From: Cobetia crustatorum
GTDB lineage: Bacteria; Pseudomonadota; Gammaproteobacteria; Pseudomonadales; Halomonadaceae
Direction: 5' to 3'
Assembly (NCBI RefSeq): GCF_000591415.1
Contig: NZ_JEMF01000058.1
Coordinates: 1-38,501 of the forward strand
Length of the DNA: 38,501 nucleotides
Shown: one piece after another, positions 16,609 through 24,647 of the stretch
How positions within the stretch are numbered: position 1 is the first letter of the stretch
Layout: the number at the start of each line of letters is the position of its first letter
Translations under genes and position numbers: made by a program
The notes under the pieces: generated by a model
Databases searched by the model: none
Told to the model about the DNA's origin: nothing
The model's input: the letters and a program-made list of their open reading frames with translations, nothing else

Positions 16609-17700
16609 TCAGGCATCGGCAGCTTGTTCCAAGCGCGTGCGCAGCACGTCCTTGAGCTTGGCATCCATGGTTCTGAAGGTCGTCTCGGTCGTTGCCCAAT
16701 CGATGCAGGCATCAGTGATGGAAATGCCGTATTCCATCTTGCTGCGGTCGGCGTTGATCTTCTGCGCGCCCCAGTTGATATGGGACTCAACCATCAGGCC
16801 CATGATGGAGCGGTTACCCTCGAGAATTTGCTGGGTGACGTTCTCCAGTACCAGTGGCTGTAGGCCCGGGTCCTTGTTGGAATTGGCGTGCGAGCAATCG
16901 ATCATCAGGTTGGCGGTAGCGACGCCGGCCTTGGTCAGCTCCTGCTCGGCCAGTGCAACGCTGACGCTGTCGTAGTTAGGCTTGCCGTTACCACCTCGCA
17001 GCACGACATGACCATAAGCATTGCCGCGGGTACGGATGATCGCAACCTGACCAGCCTGATTGATGCCGAGGAAGTTGTGGCCGTGCGACACGGACTGCAG
17101 TGCGTTGACGGCGACATCCAGAGAGCCGTCGGTACCGTTCTTGAAGCCGACCGGACATGATAGGCCAGACGCCATCTCGCGGTGAGTCTGGGATTCGGTC
17201 GTACGCGCGCCGATGGCAGACCAGCTGATGCAATCTTGCATGTACTGCGGAGAAATTGGATCGAGTGCTTCGGTAGCCAGCGGCAGCCCCATCTCGGTCA
17301 GCTCGACCAGCAGGCCGCGCGCGATGTGCAGGCCTTCTTCTATTTCAAAGGAATCATTGAGGTGCGGATCGTTGATCAGCCCTTTCCAGCCGACGGTGGT
17401 ACGTGGTTTCTCGAAGTAGACGCGCATCACGATATAGAGGCTATCTTTCACTTCCTCGGCCAGCACCTTGAGGCGGCGTGCGTAGTCACGCGCAGCGTCG
17501 AGATCATGGATGGAGCAGGGGCCGACGACGACCAGCAGGCGGGGGTCTTCACCGTCGAGAATGCGCTGAATGGTGCGGCGACCTTCGATGACGGTGGTTT
17601 CGGCCTTCTCGGTCAGCGGGATTTCCTGCTTGAGCGCCTGTGGGGTGATCAGTACATCCTGGGACAGGACGTTGAGGTTATTGACGTGTTGTTCTGACAT
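16609..17700 (-). CDS. 3-deoxy-7-phosphoheptulonate synthase (class I DAHP synthase)
   Basis: A 363-residue AroF/G/H-type enzyme that condenses phosphoenolpyruvate and erythrose 4-phosphate, the first step of the shikimate pathway. Conserved stretches: LLVVVGPCSIHDLDAARDYA, RVYFEKPRTTVGWKGLINDP, LATEALDPISPQY, SWSAIGARTTESQTHREMAS, VGFKNGTDGS, VVLRGGNGKPNY, MIDCSHANSNKD and GLMVESHINWG. All substrate and metal ligands (Cys of GPCS, His of SHANS, Glu of VESH) appear present. The start at 17700 has CAGGAC 6-10 bases upstream; an in-frame ATG at 17724 would add eight residues with no clear ribosome site. Whether it is the Tyr-, Phe- or Trp-sensitive form cannot be decided by eye. Probably a single-gene unit. 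Confidence 0.94.
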   Translation of the reverse strand: MSEQHVNNLNVLSQDVLITPQALKQEIPLTEKAETTVIEGRRTIQRILDGEDPRLLVVVGPCSIHDLDAARDYARRLKVLAEEVKDSLYIVMRVYFEKPRTTVGWKGLINDPHLNDSFEIEEGLHIARGLLVELTEMGLPLATEALDPISPQYMQDCISWSAIGARTTESQTHREMASGLSCPVGFKNGTDGSLDVAVNALQSVSHGHNFLGINQAGQVAIIRTRGNAYGHVVLRGGNGKPNYDSVSVALAEQELTKAGVATANLMIDCSHANSNKDPGLQPLVLENVTQQILEGNRSIMGLMVESHINWGAQKINADRSKMEYGISITDACIDWATTETTFRTMDAKLKDVLRTRLEQAADA

Positions 17701-17796
17701 GACAGTGTCCTGAGCGTTGTTCATCTGCAGTTGTGACCGCAGAAGCAGGCTGGCGTCTTGGCACCGGCCGTTAATGTGTTCACGGTGTATGAGTCC

Positions 17797-17825
17797 ATGT
17801 TATCTGCTGCTTACCTGCTTGTCAG
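17797..17825 (-). promoter_or_regulatory. Candidate sigma-70 promoter of the DAHP synthase gene
   Basis: Read on the minus strand, CTGACA (17825-17820) and TAACAT (17802-17797) are separated by 17 bases. The spacing is ideal and both boxes are good. It leaves a leader of roughly 90 bases. No TyrR or TrpR site was evident. Confidence 0.5.
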
Positions 17826-18023
17826 CGCCCTTTGCTTAATATTAATCACCTGTCAAGTGATTGGGTGTTGAGAAAGAGGGTTGAATGACAAGCCATACGA
17901 CGGCGTGTAAAGAAATCGTTACGAATAAACGTGTCAGCGTCGCCAATTAAAGTCAGCATGTGCAACAACACGTAAAACCTGTCGCTTTGAGCGCAACGTG
18001 TCTTGCCGTACAAATGATAAACA

Positions 18024-18051
18024 GGAACACTGTGCGTTGATTTTGGTCGCG
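18024..18051 (+). promoter_or_regulatory. Weak sigma-E-like promoter upstream of rpoE
   Basis: GGAACAC at 18024-18030 is followed after 16 bases by TCGCG at 18047-18051. The invariant AAC and TC positions of sigma-E (AlgU) promoters are kept, but the match to GAACTT and TCTGA is partial. rpoE is autoregulated in relatives, which is the reason to note it. Confidence 0.3.
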
Positions 18052-18230
18052 TAAGCGGGTCGCCGATAGTGTTTTGGCTGTCCGCTGATCTGCGTATCCA
18101 ACAGCATAAACCTCAAAGGGGCCGGATAACGCATGCGCAAGTCGCAATTCCTATCAGGTACTGATGCCCCGGGGATTCCCGATGTGGAGTCCGCAAGCGG
18201 TGCCTCCACTCCCGCGGAGGGAGCGAGTGA

Positions 18231-18832
18231 ATGAGTGTCAATGAAACAGATCAGCAGCTGGTCGAGCGTGCCCAGAAAGGGGATAACCGCGCCTTCGATC
18301 TACTGGTCAGGAAATATCAGCACAAGATTCTTGGTTTGATCAGCCGTTATGTTCACGATCATTCTGAAGTGCAGGATGTGGCTCAGGAAGCCTTTATCAA
18401 GGCCTATCGCGCGTTACCTAATTTTCGTGCGGAAAGTGCCTTCTATACCTGGATGTATCGTATTGCCATCAATACGGCCAAGAATCATCTGGTCTCGCGC
18501 GGCCGTCGTCCGCCGGGGACTGACATGGATATCGGCGATGCGAGATGATCGATCAGTCCGGGCGGCTCTCGGACATCGAGACGCCAGAAGCTGCCATGGC
18601 GCGTGATGAGCTTGAGAAGGTGGTTTTCGGCGCCATCGAAAAACTGCCGGAGGATTTACGCACAGCGATTACGCTGCGTGAATTCGATGGATTGTCCTAT
18701 GAGGACATTGCTGAGGTCATGCAATGCCCGGTCGGCACCGTGCGTTCGCGTATCTTTCGCGCGCGCGAGGCGGTCGACAAGGCAATACAGGGGTTGGTTA
18801 GCCCTGCGTCAGTCGCAGCTGTCGCTGATTAG
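18231..18832 (+). pseudogene. rpoE: Sigma-E (RpoE/AlgU), interrupted by a one-base frameshift
   Basis: Two overlapping frames together give one ECF sigma factor of about 200 residues. The first (18231-18548) carries region 2: LVERAQKGDNRAFDLLVRKY, VQDVAQEAFIKAYRAL, then AFYTWMYRIAINTAKNHLV and RGRRPPG. The second (starting at ATG 18545) carries region 4: LPEDLRTAITLREFDGLSYE, EVMQCPVGTVRSRIF. Joined, the match to Pseudomonas AlgU is close along the whole length. The break is at 18540-18545, where GCGAG would need one more G (giving Ala-Glu-Met-Ile). As written, regions 2 and 4 are separate peptides and the sigma factor should be dead. A well-formed sigma-E promoter before degP argues that the organism has working RpoE, so a sequence error is likely. 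The start has a GGAGGGAG site. Confidence 0.88.
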
Positions 18833-19154
18833 TGTTGTTGCTGATAAAAGTGGCAATTGACTGCTTTTGTGGCGGGCAAATATTGATGGTGAGTGGTGAG
18901 ATATCGTTGCGATATTTTTTGTCGGTTATCTACGACATGAGTGTCAGTAAAAACAATGGCTTGGGTATTTTGTGGCTGAAAAGTGAATGTTTTCTGAACG
19001 CATGGTGGAACGATCCGTGCGGCACGTGATCATAGTGTGCAGATTGCCGGTTTATTCTGGCGGGCCGCCAACCGTCATGGTGAATGACGCCATTTGTTGT
19101 CAGGAGTGCAGGTTGAATCTTTTATCAGCCTGACGAGTGTGAGGGTATTTACGC
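18833..19154. other. AT-rich gap between rpoE and rseA
   Basis: These 322 bases are visibly AT-richer than their surroundings, while rpoE and rseA homologues are normally almost touching. A 65-codon frame (18832-19029) starts at the rpoE stop but lacks a ribosome site and resembles no protein I know. A sigma-E-like promoter (19007-19034) lies in the second half, so rseA may have its own transcription start. Confidence 0.5.
19007..19034 (+). promoter_or_regulatory. Candidate sigma-E promoter for rseA
   Basis: GGAACGA at 19007-19013, a 16-base spacer, then TCATA at 19030-19034. The AAC and TC core positions and the spacing fit sigma-E promoters. It would start a transcript about 115 bases before rseA. 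Seen by eye, moderate match. Confidence 0.35.
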
Positions 19155-19892
19155 ATGAATCTGAAGACTACCGAATCCGTGAAAGAGTCGCTCTCCGCGC
19201 TAATGGATGCGGAGGGGGATGAGCTGGATCTGCGTCGTGTCCTCAAGGGACTCGATGAGTCTCCTGAGACTGCAGATACCTGGCGTCGTTATCATCTGGC
19301 GCGCAGTACCATGCACCGCGAACGCGAAAGCGTATTCACCATGGATATCGCAGCGGCGGTCAGTGCTGAAGTCGAGATGGTGTCTCGAGAAGCGCCGGCG
19401 GTCGAGCCGGTAGCAGAACGCCGCAGCCTATTCTCCTTCGCTGGGTCCGCAGCCATTGCCGCTGGCGTGGCCGTGATGGTGATCACTGGCGTGCAGGTCT
19501 TCAATGGCAGCGAAAGCGGTGTACCGACCAGCGTTACTGGCGGCGCAGAACTTGCCAGTGGTGTGCCAGGCACTCAGAGCGGCGGTAACTTGCGTCAAGT
19601 GAATCAATCATCGACAGCCACTGAGGCGCCTCAGTGGTCGTTGCCGGCAGCAGGTAATGGCCTGATGCAGGTAGGCGCGACGCCAATGAATACCAGGCCG
19701 ATGTTCATGGCGCCTCAAGGCGAGAGCTATGGAGGTCAGAATACGTCTTCCAACGGTCTGTCTTCCAGTAACGTTGCGGCAGCGGATCTAGCCCAGCGCC
19801 GTCTGCTTGAAGCCTACCTGAGCAAGAACTCCACGCGTGGCCCAGTGCCGGAGCGTAGCGAGTGGATCAGTCTACAGGATGTCGCTCAGTAA
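19155..19892 (+). CDS. rseA: Anti-sigma-E factor RseA (MucA-like)
   Basis: A 245-residue single-pass inner-membrane protein. The N-terminal cytoplasmic domain (ESLSALMDAEGDELDLRRVL, then ADTWRRYHLARSTMHRE) is the RseA/MucA sigma-binding fold. A TM helix follows (about 92-115, SFAGSAAIAAGVAVMVITGV). The periplasmic part is Gly/Ser/Asn-rich until the C-terminal AAADLAQRRLLEAYLSKNS, a segment also conserved in MucA. RseA holds RpoE inactive until DegS-type and RseP proteases cut it. It follows rpoE after an unusual 322-base gap. The gene for its protective partner RseB, normally next, is missing; instead a strong terminator at 19951-19990 closes the unit. Confidence 0.9.
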   Translation: MNLKTTESVKESLSALMDAEGDELDLRRVLKGLDESPETADTWRRYHLARSTMHRERESVFTMDIAAAVSAEVEMVSREAPAVEPVAERRSLFSFAGSAAIAAGVAVMVITGVQVFNGSESGVPTSVTGGAELASGVPGTQSGGNLRQVNQSSTATEAPQWSLPAAGNGLMQVGATPMNTRPMFMAPQGESYGGQNTSSNGLSSSNVAAADLAQRRLLEAYLSKNSTRGPVPERSEWISLQDVAQ

Positions 19893-19950
19893 CGTATGAC
19901 GCTGACAAAAAGTTTGGTATGGGTGAAATAATGCCCTGTATCTGCTCATG

Positions 19951-19990
19951 AAAAGAGGGAGTCGCCTGAGTAGGCGCCTCCCTCTTTTTT
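19951..19990 (+). terminator. Rho-independent terminator after rseA
   Basis: A long stem (19951-19967 with 19972-19990, one mismatch) with a GAGT loop and a T-run to 19991. A strong intrinsic terminator; the A-rich left flank may let it serve the minus-strand VF530 gene too. Confidence 0.9.
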
Positions 19991-20027
19991 TGCGCGTCTT
20001 TTCACGCTGTCGACTGCTTGCGTTGCT

Positions 20028-20273
20028 TCAGTCGTGTAGATAGCGATCCGCAGTCTGAATATACAATGTCTCTACCTTGGTGCGCGCCCAGGGTGTGCGG
20101 CGCAGAAACTTGAGGCTAGAGTTGATGCTTGGGTCACTGGTGAAACAATTGATGGGAATCAGTTCGCCGAGTGTCTCGAAGCCGTAATGATCAACTAGCC
20201 AGGTGAGCAGCGCCTTCAAGGTGACCCCATGGAGTGGATCGAGACGCGAGGTGGAGGGCGGTGCTTCGCTCAT
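20028..20273 (-). CDS. VF530 family (DUF2132) small protein
   Basis: An 81-residue protein. The core DPLHGVTLKALLTWLVDHYG, then INCFTSDPSINSSLKFLRRT and PWARTKVETLYI is the hallmark of the VF530/DUF2132 family, small helical proteins thought to bind DNA; their job in the cell is not established. A GGAG ribosome site lies 6 bases before the ATG at 20273. It runs against the direction of all neighbours and sits where rseB is found in related genomes, so it was probably inserted when rseB was lost. Confidence 0.85.
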   Translation of the reverse strand: MSEAPPSTSRLDPLHGVTLKALLTWLVDHYGFETLGELIPINCFTSDPSINSSLKFLRRTPWARTKVETLYIQTADRYLHD

Positions 20274-20423
20274 GAGAGCTCCTGCTGATGAAGTCGAAAG
20301 GGATCACTCTCAGACGTTGTGCCAAAGGTGCGCATAGGACGCAGCGTGAAGAGTGCCCCTGAATAGCGCTATTCTACCCGTATGTGCCGCCGATGCGTGG
20401 CGAGATTTTCAGGAGTCGGCAAG

Positions 20424-20894
20424 ATGATGCAGGAAGAAGGTCAGGTCATGGGACATGGTCGGGAAGGGGTGTGGGTCGAGACCCAGCGCCGCTCGACCTG
20501 TGGCGCGTGCAATGCGCGTAGTAGCTGTGGCAGTGGCCTGCTGAGTCAGTTCTCAACGCGTAAGCCACATCGTGTGCTGATTCATGTCCCTGATGGCGAA
20601 ACCTGGCCAGCGGTAGGAGAGCGAGTCGTGATCGGCATCGATGAATCTGCCTTCTTGCGTAGTGCGGGTCTGCTCTATGGTCTGCCGCTGATCAGTGGAA
20701 TGCTGGGCGGTATTGTCGCGGAGCAGCTTGCAGGAACTGGTGCGCTAGCGGTGCCGCTGGGCTTTGCGTTATCACTGACGGCGGGGCTTCTGGTGGTGCG
20801 CTGGCATGCGGCACGCCCTGATCAGCAAGCACTTTATCGGCCCATGCTGCTGCGTCGACTGGGAGTCGATGCGCTCGCGATCAAGGCGGTGTGA
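20424..20894 (+). CDS. rseC: RseC/MucC family protein (SoxR-reducing system RseC type)
   Basis: A 156-residue inner-membrane protein. The N-terminal domain has the cysteine cluster CGACNARSSCG (about residues 31-41) typical of RseC, and two TM helices follow (about 90-130: RSAGLLYGLPLISGMLGGIV and VPLGFALSLTAGLLVV). In E. coli RseC is the last gene of the rpoE operon and takes part in reducing SoxR; in Pseudomonas MucC has the same place. The start at 20424 has AGGAG 8 bases upstream; the open frame extends to 20382. It lies between the VF530 gene and degP, so it keeps its ancestral position although rseB is gone. Confidence 0.88.
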   Translation: MMQEEGQVMGHGREGVWVETQRRSTCGACNARSSCGSGLLSQFSTRKPHRVLIHVPDGETWPAVGERVVIGIDESAFLRSAGLLYGLPLISGMLGGIVAEQLAGTGALAVPLGFALSLTAGLLVVRWHAARPDQQALYRPMLLRRLGVDALAIKAV

Positions 20895-20988
20895 TCAGTT
20901 AGCGACTCAAGCGCTTGAATATAACGCCCAGCTGCAGGATGTCGCTTCTCTGCGACTCGCGGTTGCGTTGAGCGCGGCGCCAATTGAT

Positions 20989-21015
20989 GAACTTCAACGC
21001 CATGACGACGTCAAT
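20989..21015 (+). promoter_or_regulatory. Sigma-E promoter of degP/mucD
   Basis: GAACTT at 20989-20994, a 16-base spacer, and TCAAT at 21011-21015. The -35 box is a perfect sigma-E/AlgU consensus and the -10 keeps the invariant TC. It would start transcription about 100 bases before the protease gene. This is the best regulatory match in the window and fits known RpoE control of degP-type genes. Confidence 0.7.
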
Positions 21016-21118
21016 GAGAAGGATGCCTCGGCAGTCAAGAGCATCGGCGTCAGCATGCTATATGACAAGTGCCAGCACGTCTCATAACAAGTGACAGGAC
21101 GTACCAGGAGCCGCATTG

Positions 21119-22534
21119 ATGAAATCCCTTTCCCGCCTGATGGTACCCGCACTGGCCATGGCTGCCCTGATGGGTACTTCCATGGTTCAGGCAAACGAAT
21201 TGCCCGACTTCACACAATTGGTCAAGGATTCTGCGCCGGCGGTGGTGAATATTGCGACCACTACCGAGGTCAAGCGTGCCTCGAACCCTGTATTCCGTGG
21301 GCCGAATGGCGAAGAAATGCCAGAGTTCTTCCGGCGCTTCTTCGGTGACCAGGTGCCCGGTCAGGGGCAGGGTGGCGTCGAAAAGCGTTCCAGTCTCGGG
21401 TCTGGCTTCATCATCTCCGATGACGGTTACATCATGACCAATGCGCACGTGGTGGATGGTGCCGATGAGGTGATGGTGCGTCTGAATGATCGCCGCGAGC
21501 TGAAGGCGCAGGTGGTCGGCGAGGACAAGAAGACCGATGTCGCGTTGCTCAAGGTCAGCGCTGAGGACTTGCCGACTCTGCCGTTGGGTGACAGTGGTGC
21601 GCTGGAAGTCGGTGAATGGGTCGCAGCGATTGGCTCACCGTTCGGCTTCGATCACTCCGTGACAGCTGGCATCGTCAGTGCCATTGACCGTACCTTGCCG
21701 TCAGATGCCTACGTGCCCTTCATCCAGACTGACGTGGCGATCAATCCGGGCAACTCCGGTGGGCCATTGTTCAATCTCGACGGTAAAGTGGTGGGCATCA
21801 ACTCCCAGATCTATACCCGCTCCGGTGGCTTCATGGGCGTGAGCTTCGCGATTCCCATCAATGTCGCCATGGATGTTGCTGACAAGCTCAAGACAAACGG
21901 GCGTGTCGATCGCGGTTGGCTGGGTGTAGTCATTCAGCCAGTCTCCAAGGACCTCGCTGAGTCGTTCGGGCTGGATCGCGCTCGCGGTGCGCTGATTGCA
22001 GATCTCGACCCGGATGGGCCCGCTGCAGCGTCAGGCCTCCAGAGCGGTGACATCATTACGGCCGTCGATGGCAAGGATGTAGAGAGCTCTGCCAATCTGC
22101 CGCGCATGGTCGGTATCAGCTCGCCGGGTGACTCGCTGAAGCTCTCACTGCTGCGTGATGGCAAGAGCCAGACGCTAGACGTCAAGGTTGGCCATTGGCC
22201 GGGCAGCGAGAAGAATCAGGTCACCAAGGCAAGTGATGACAAGCAGGGTTTGGGTATCGCCGCCGCTGACCTCGACAAGGCTGCCTTGAAGGAGCTGAAT
22301 CTTGATAACGGGGTGCGGGTGATGGAGGTAGACCCGCAGGGCGTTGCCGCCGAAGCCGGTATCGCGGCAGGTGATGTGCTAGTGGAGCTGAACCAGAAGC
22401 CACTGACGAGTGTGAAAGACTTGCGTGATATCGTTGCGGCGCTGCCGACGGATCGGCCCGTTTCTCTGCGTCTGGTGCGTAATGGTCGGCCGCTCTATGT
22501 CGCGCTGCGCATGCGCAAGGACGCTGGCAAGTAA
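21119..22534 (+). CDS. mucD: Periplasmic serine protease DegP/MucD (Do family)
   Basis: A 471-residue HtrA-family protease/chaperone. It has a signal peptide (LMVPALAMAALMGTSMVQA, cleavage before NELPDF), a trypsin-like domain with catalytic His110 (MTNAHVVDG), Asp140 (KTDVALLKV) and Ser213 (NPGNSGGPLF), and two C-terminal PDZ domains (about 270-360, RGWLGVVIQPV and GALIADLDPDGPA; about 380-470, VRVMEVDPQGVAAEAGI). It degrades or refolds damaged envelope proteins. The ATG at 21119 has AGGAG 8 bases upstream; an in-frame TTG lies directly before it. It has its own sigma-E promoter, so it is induced by envelope stress. A hairpin follows. The symbol follows Pseudomonas; degP is equally apt. Confidence 0.95.
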   Translation: MKSLSRLMVPALAMAALMGTSMVQANELPDFTQLVKDSAPAVVNIATTTEVKRASNPVFRGPNGEEMPEFFRRFFGDQVPGQGQGGVEKRSSLGSGFIISDDGYIMTNAHVVDGADEVMVRLNDRRELKAQVVGEDKKTDVALLKVSAEDLPTLPLGDSGALEVGEWVAAIGSPFGFDHSVTAGIVSAIDRTLPSDAYVPFIQTDVAINPGNSGGPLFNLDGKVVGINSQIYTRSGGFMGVSFAIPINVAMDVADKLKTNGRVDRGWLGVVIQPVSKDLAESFGLDRARGALIADLDPDGPAAASGLQSGDIITAVDGKDVESSANLPRMVGISSPGDSLKLSLLRDGKSQTLDVKVGHWPGSEKNQVTKASDDKQGLGIAAADLDKAALKELNLDNGVRVMEVDPQGVAAEAGIAAGDVLVELNQKPLTSVKDLRDIVAALPTDRPVSLRLVRNGRPLYVALRMRKDAGK

Positions 22535-22557
22535 TTCAGACGCCATCATCATGCTCT

Positions 22558-22603
22558 GACAACAGACAGGGCGCATGGGAGACCGTGCGCCCTGTCTGTT
22601 GTC
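22558..22603 (+). terminator. 18-bp perfect hairpin after mucD
   Basis: Arms 22558-22575 and 22586-22603 are perfectly complementary with a 10-base loop. No T-run follows, so it may act with Rho or stabilise the message. It separates mucD from lepA. Confidence 0.65.
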
Positions 22604-22769
22604 ATGCGCCAGCCCCGAGTGCGGGGCGGGATAGGAGAAGGCTCAAAAGGCAACACCTTCTATCATCGCCTCAAGTCGGACTGTACAATGCGTGCAATTC
22701 GATTTCCGTTGTCTCCCGTGATGGCCATGTGTTTTCACGGAGGCGGGCACAAATACAGAGCAGTGATCC

Positions 22770-24590
22770 ATGACCGAACGCGTAACGCCGCCGTCCTTGA
22801 AGCATATTCGCAATTTCTCAATCATCGCCCATATCGATCACGGCAAGTCCACGCTGGCTGACCGTATCATTCAGCTGTGCGAAGGGTTGAGCGTCCGTGA
22901 GCTCAAGGAGCAGGTGCTTGACACGATGGATATCGAGCGTGAGCGCGGCATCACCATCAAGGCGCAGTCGGTAACGCTCGACTACCACGCCGACGATGGC
23001 AATACCTATCAACTGAACTTCATCGATACTCCGGGGCACGTCGACTTCTCGTATGAAGTCTCGCGCTCGTTGTATGCCTGTGAAGGCGCTCTGTTGGTTG
23101 TCGATGCCGGGCAGGGTGTTGAAGCTCAGTCGGTTGCCAACTGCTACACGGCTATCGAACAGGGGCTTGAAGTCCTGCCGGTGCTCAACAAGATGGATCT
23201 GCCGCAGGCGGACCCGGACAAGGTCTCTCAGGAAATCGAGGAGATCATTGGTCTGGACGCGACGGATGCCTGCCAGGTGTCTGCCAAGTCCGGTATGGGC
23301 ATGGAAGCACTGCTTGAGCGTCTGGTGCGTGATATTCCGCCGCCCAAGGGCGATCCGGAAGCGCCGCTGCAGGCGCTTATCATCGATTCCTGGTTCGATA
23401 ACTACCTCGGCGTCGTCTCGTTGGTGCGTCTCTTCGACGGTACCCTCAAGAAGGGCGAGAAGATTCGCCTGAAGTCTACCGGCCGCGATTGGGAAGCCGG
23501 CGCGATTGGCATCTTTACGCCCAAGCGCAAGGAAACGGGTGTCCTGCGTGCGGGGGAGGTGGGCTTCATCGTCGCCGGTATCAAGGACATCATGGGCGCG
23601 CCGGTGGGTGACACCATCGTGCACACCAAGACGGCCGACAAGGTTGAACGTCTGCCGGGCTTCTTGAAGGTCAAGCCGCAGGTTTATGCGGGCATGTTCC
23701 CGATCAGCTCCGATGATTTCGAAGATTTCCGTGATGCGCTGCAAAAGCTGGCGCTCAACGATGCTTCACTGGACTACGAGCCGGAAAATTCCGACGCACT
23801 GGGCTTTGGCTTTCGCGTCGGTTTCCTGGGCACGTTGCACATGGAGATCATTCAGGAGCGCCTGGAGCGTGAATACGGTCTTGACCTGCTGACGACCGCT
23901 CCAACGGTCATCTACGAAGTACGTATGGATAACGGTGACGTGCTACCGGTCTCCAATCCTTCGAAGCTGCCGGACATGGCCAACGTCGATGAGCTGCGTG
24001 AGCCTATTTGCCGCGCCACCATCCTCGTGCCACAGGAATACGTCGGTAACGTCATCACCGAATGCGTCTCTCGTCGTGGTGTTCAGCTCGACATGCAGTT
24101 CCTCGGCAGCCAGATTCAGCTGATCTACGAGCTGCCGATGGCAGAAGTCGTGATGGACTTCTTTGATCGCCTCAAGTCGATCTCCAAGGGCTATGCGTCA
24201 CTGGATTACAGTTTCGACCGTTTCGAGGCTGCCAAACTGGTGCGCCTTGATGTGCTGATCAATGGTGACCGCGTCGATGCACTGGCTTCCATCATCCACC
24301 GTGATCATGCGCATGGCCGTGGCCGTCTGCTGGTCGAGAAGATGAAGGATCTGATTCCACGTCAGATGTTCGACGTTGCCATTCAGGCGGCTGTCGGTGG
24401 TCAGGTCGTGGCGCGCTCTACCGTCAAGGCATTGCGCAAGAACGTGACCGCCAAGTGTTATGGCGGCGATGTCAGCCGCAAGAAGAAGCTGCTCGAGAAA
24501 CAGAAAGCGGGCAAGAAGCGCATGAAGCAGGTCGGCCGAGTGGAAATTCCTCAGGACGCCTTCCTCGCCGTGCTCAAATTGAACGATTGA
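22770..24590 (+). CDS. lepA: Elongation factor 4 (ribosome back-translocase LepA)
   Basis: A 606-residue translational GTPase, full length. The G motifs are intact: G1 [10 protein letters not shown]2 region [10 protein letters not shown]3 DTPGHVDF, G4 NKMDLP, G5 SAKSG. The LepA-specific C-terminal domain follows ([19 protein letters not shown], then [20 protein letters not shown]), which separates it from EF-G. It binds stalled ribosomes and affects initiation and elongation under ionic stress. The ATG at 22770 has only a weak ribosome site. It leads the lepA-lepB pair found widely in Proteobacteria; a small hairpin lies between them (24594-24613). Confidence 0.96.
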   Translation: MTERVTPPSLKHIRNFSIIAHIDHGKSTLADRIIQLCEGLSVRELKEQVLDTMDIERERGITIKAQSVTLDYHADDGNTYQLNFIDTPGHVDFSYEVSRSLYACEGALLVVDAGQGVEAQSVANCYTAIEQGLEVLPVLNKMDLPQADPDKVSQEIEEIIGLDATDACQVSAKSGMGMEALLERLVRDIPPPKGDPEAPLQALIIDSWFDNYLGVVSLVRLFDGTLKKGEKIRLKSTGRDWEAGAIGIFTPKRKETGVLRAGEVGFIVAGIKDIMGAPVGDTIVHTKTADKVERLPGFLKVKPQVYAGMFPISSDDFEDFRDALQKLALNDASLDYEPENSDALGFGFRVGFLGTLHMEIIQERLEREYGLDLLTTAPTVIYEVRMDNGDVLPVSNPSKLPDMANVDELREPICRATILVPQEYVGNVITECVSRRGVQLDMQFLGSQIQLIYELPMAEVVMDFFDRLKSISKGYASLDYSFDRFEAAKLVRLDVLINGDRVDALASIIHRDHAHGRGRLLVEKMKDLIPRQMFDVAIQAAVGGQVVARSTVKALRKNVTAKCYGGDVSRKKKLLEKQKAGKKRMKQVGRVEIPQDAFLAVLKLND

Positions 24591-24593
24591 GGT

Positions 24594-24613
24594 AAGCCGC
24601 CGACTGGCGGCTT
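24594..24613 (+). terminator. Small hairpin between lepA and lepB
   Basis: An 8-bp perfect stem (24594-24601 with 24606-24613) with loop GACT directly after the lepA stop. There is no T-run; attenuation or RNA processing is as likely as termination. Confidence 0.4.
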
Positions 24614-24647
24614 GTCATCATGACCCAAGGCAGACACAGGGACGACG

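Larger units (their letters stand above)
17701..18230. other. Divergent intergenic region between DAHP synthase and rpoE
   Basis: These 530 bases hold the candidate promoter of the DAHP synthase (17797-17825, minus strand), a weak sigma-E-like site for rpoE (18024-18051), and a compact hairpin just before rpoE (18184-18209, GTGGAG with CTCCAC around an inner CCGC/GCGG stem). No gene is supported. Confidence 0.5.

Noticed and set aside
18545-18832. A separate small sigma-region-4 gene
   Set aside because: It joins seamlessly to the upstream frame as one RpoE when one base is added, so it is the second half of rpoE and not an independent gene.
18832-19029. A 65-codon frame starting at the rpoE stop codon
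   Set aside because: No ribosome site and no similarity; codon use differs from neighbouring genes. Kept only as part of the AT-rich gap.
22818-23744. A 308-codon open frame antisense to lepA
   Set aside because: It lies wholly inside the strongly conserved lepA gene, in the complementary frame that high-GC coding sequence commonly leaves open, and resembles no protein.
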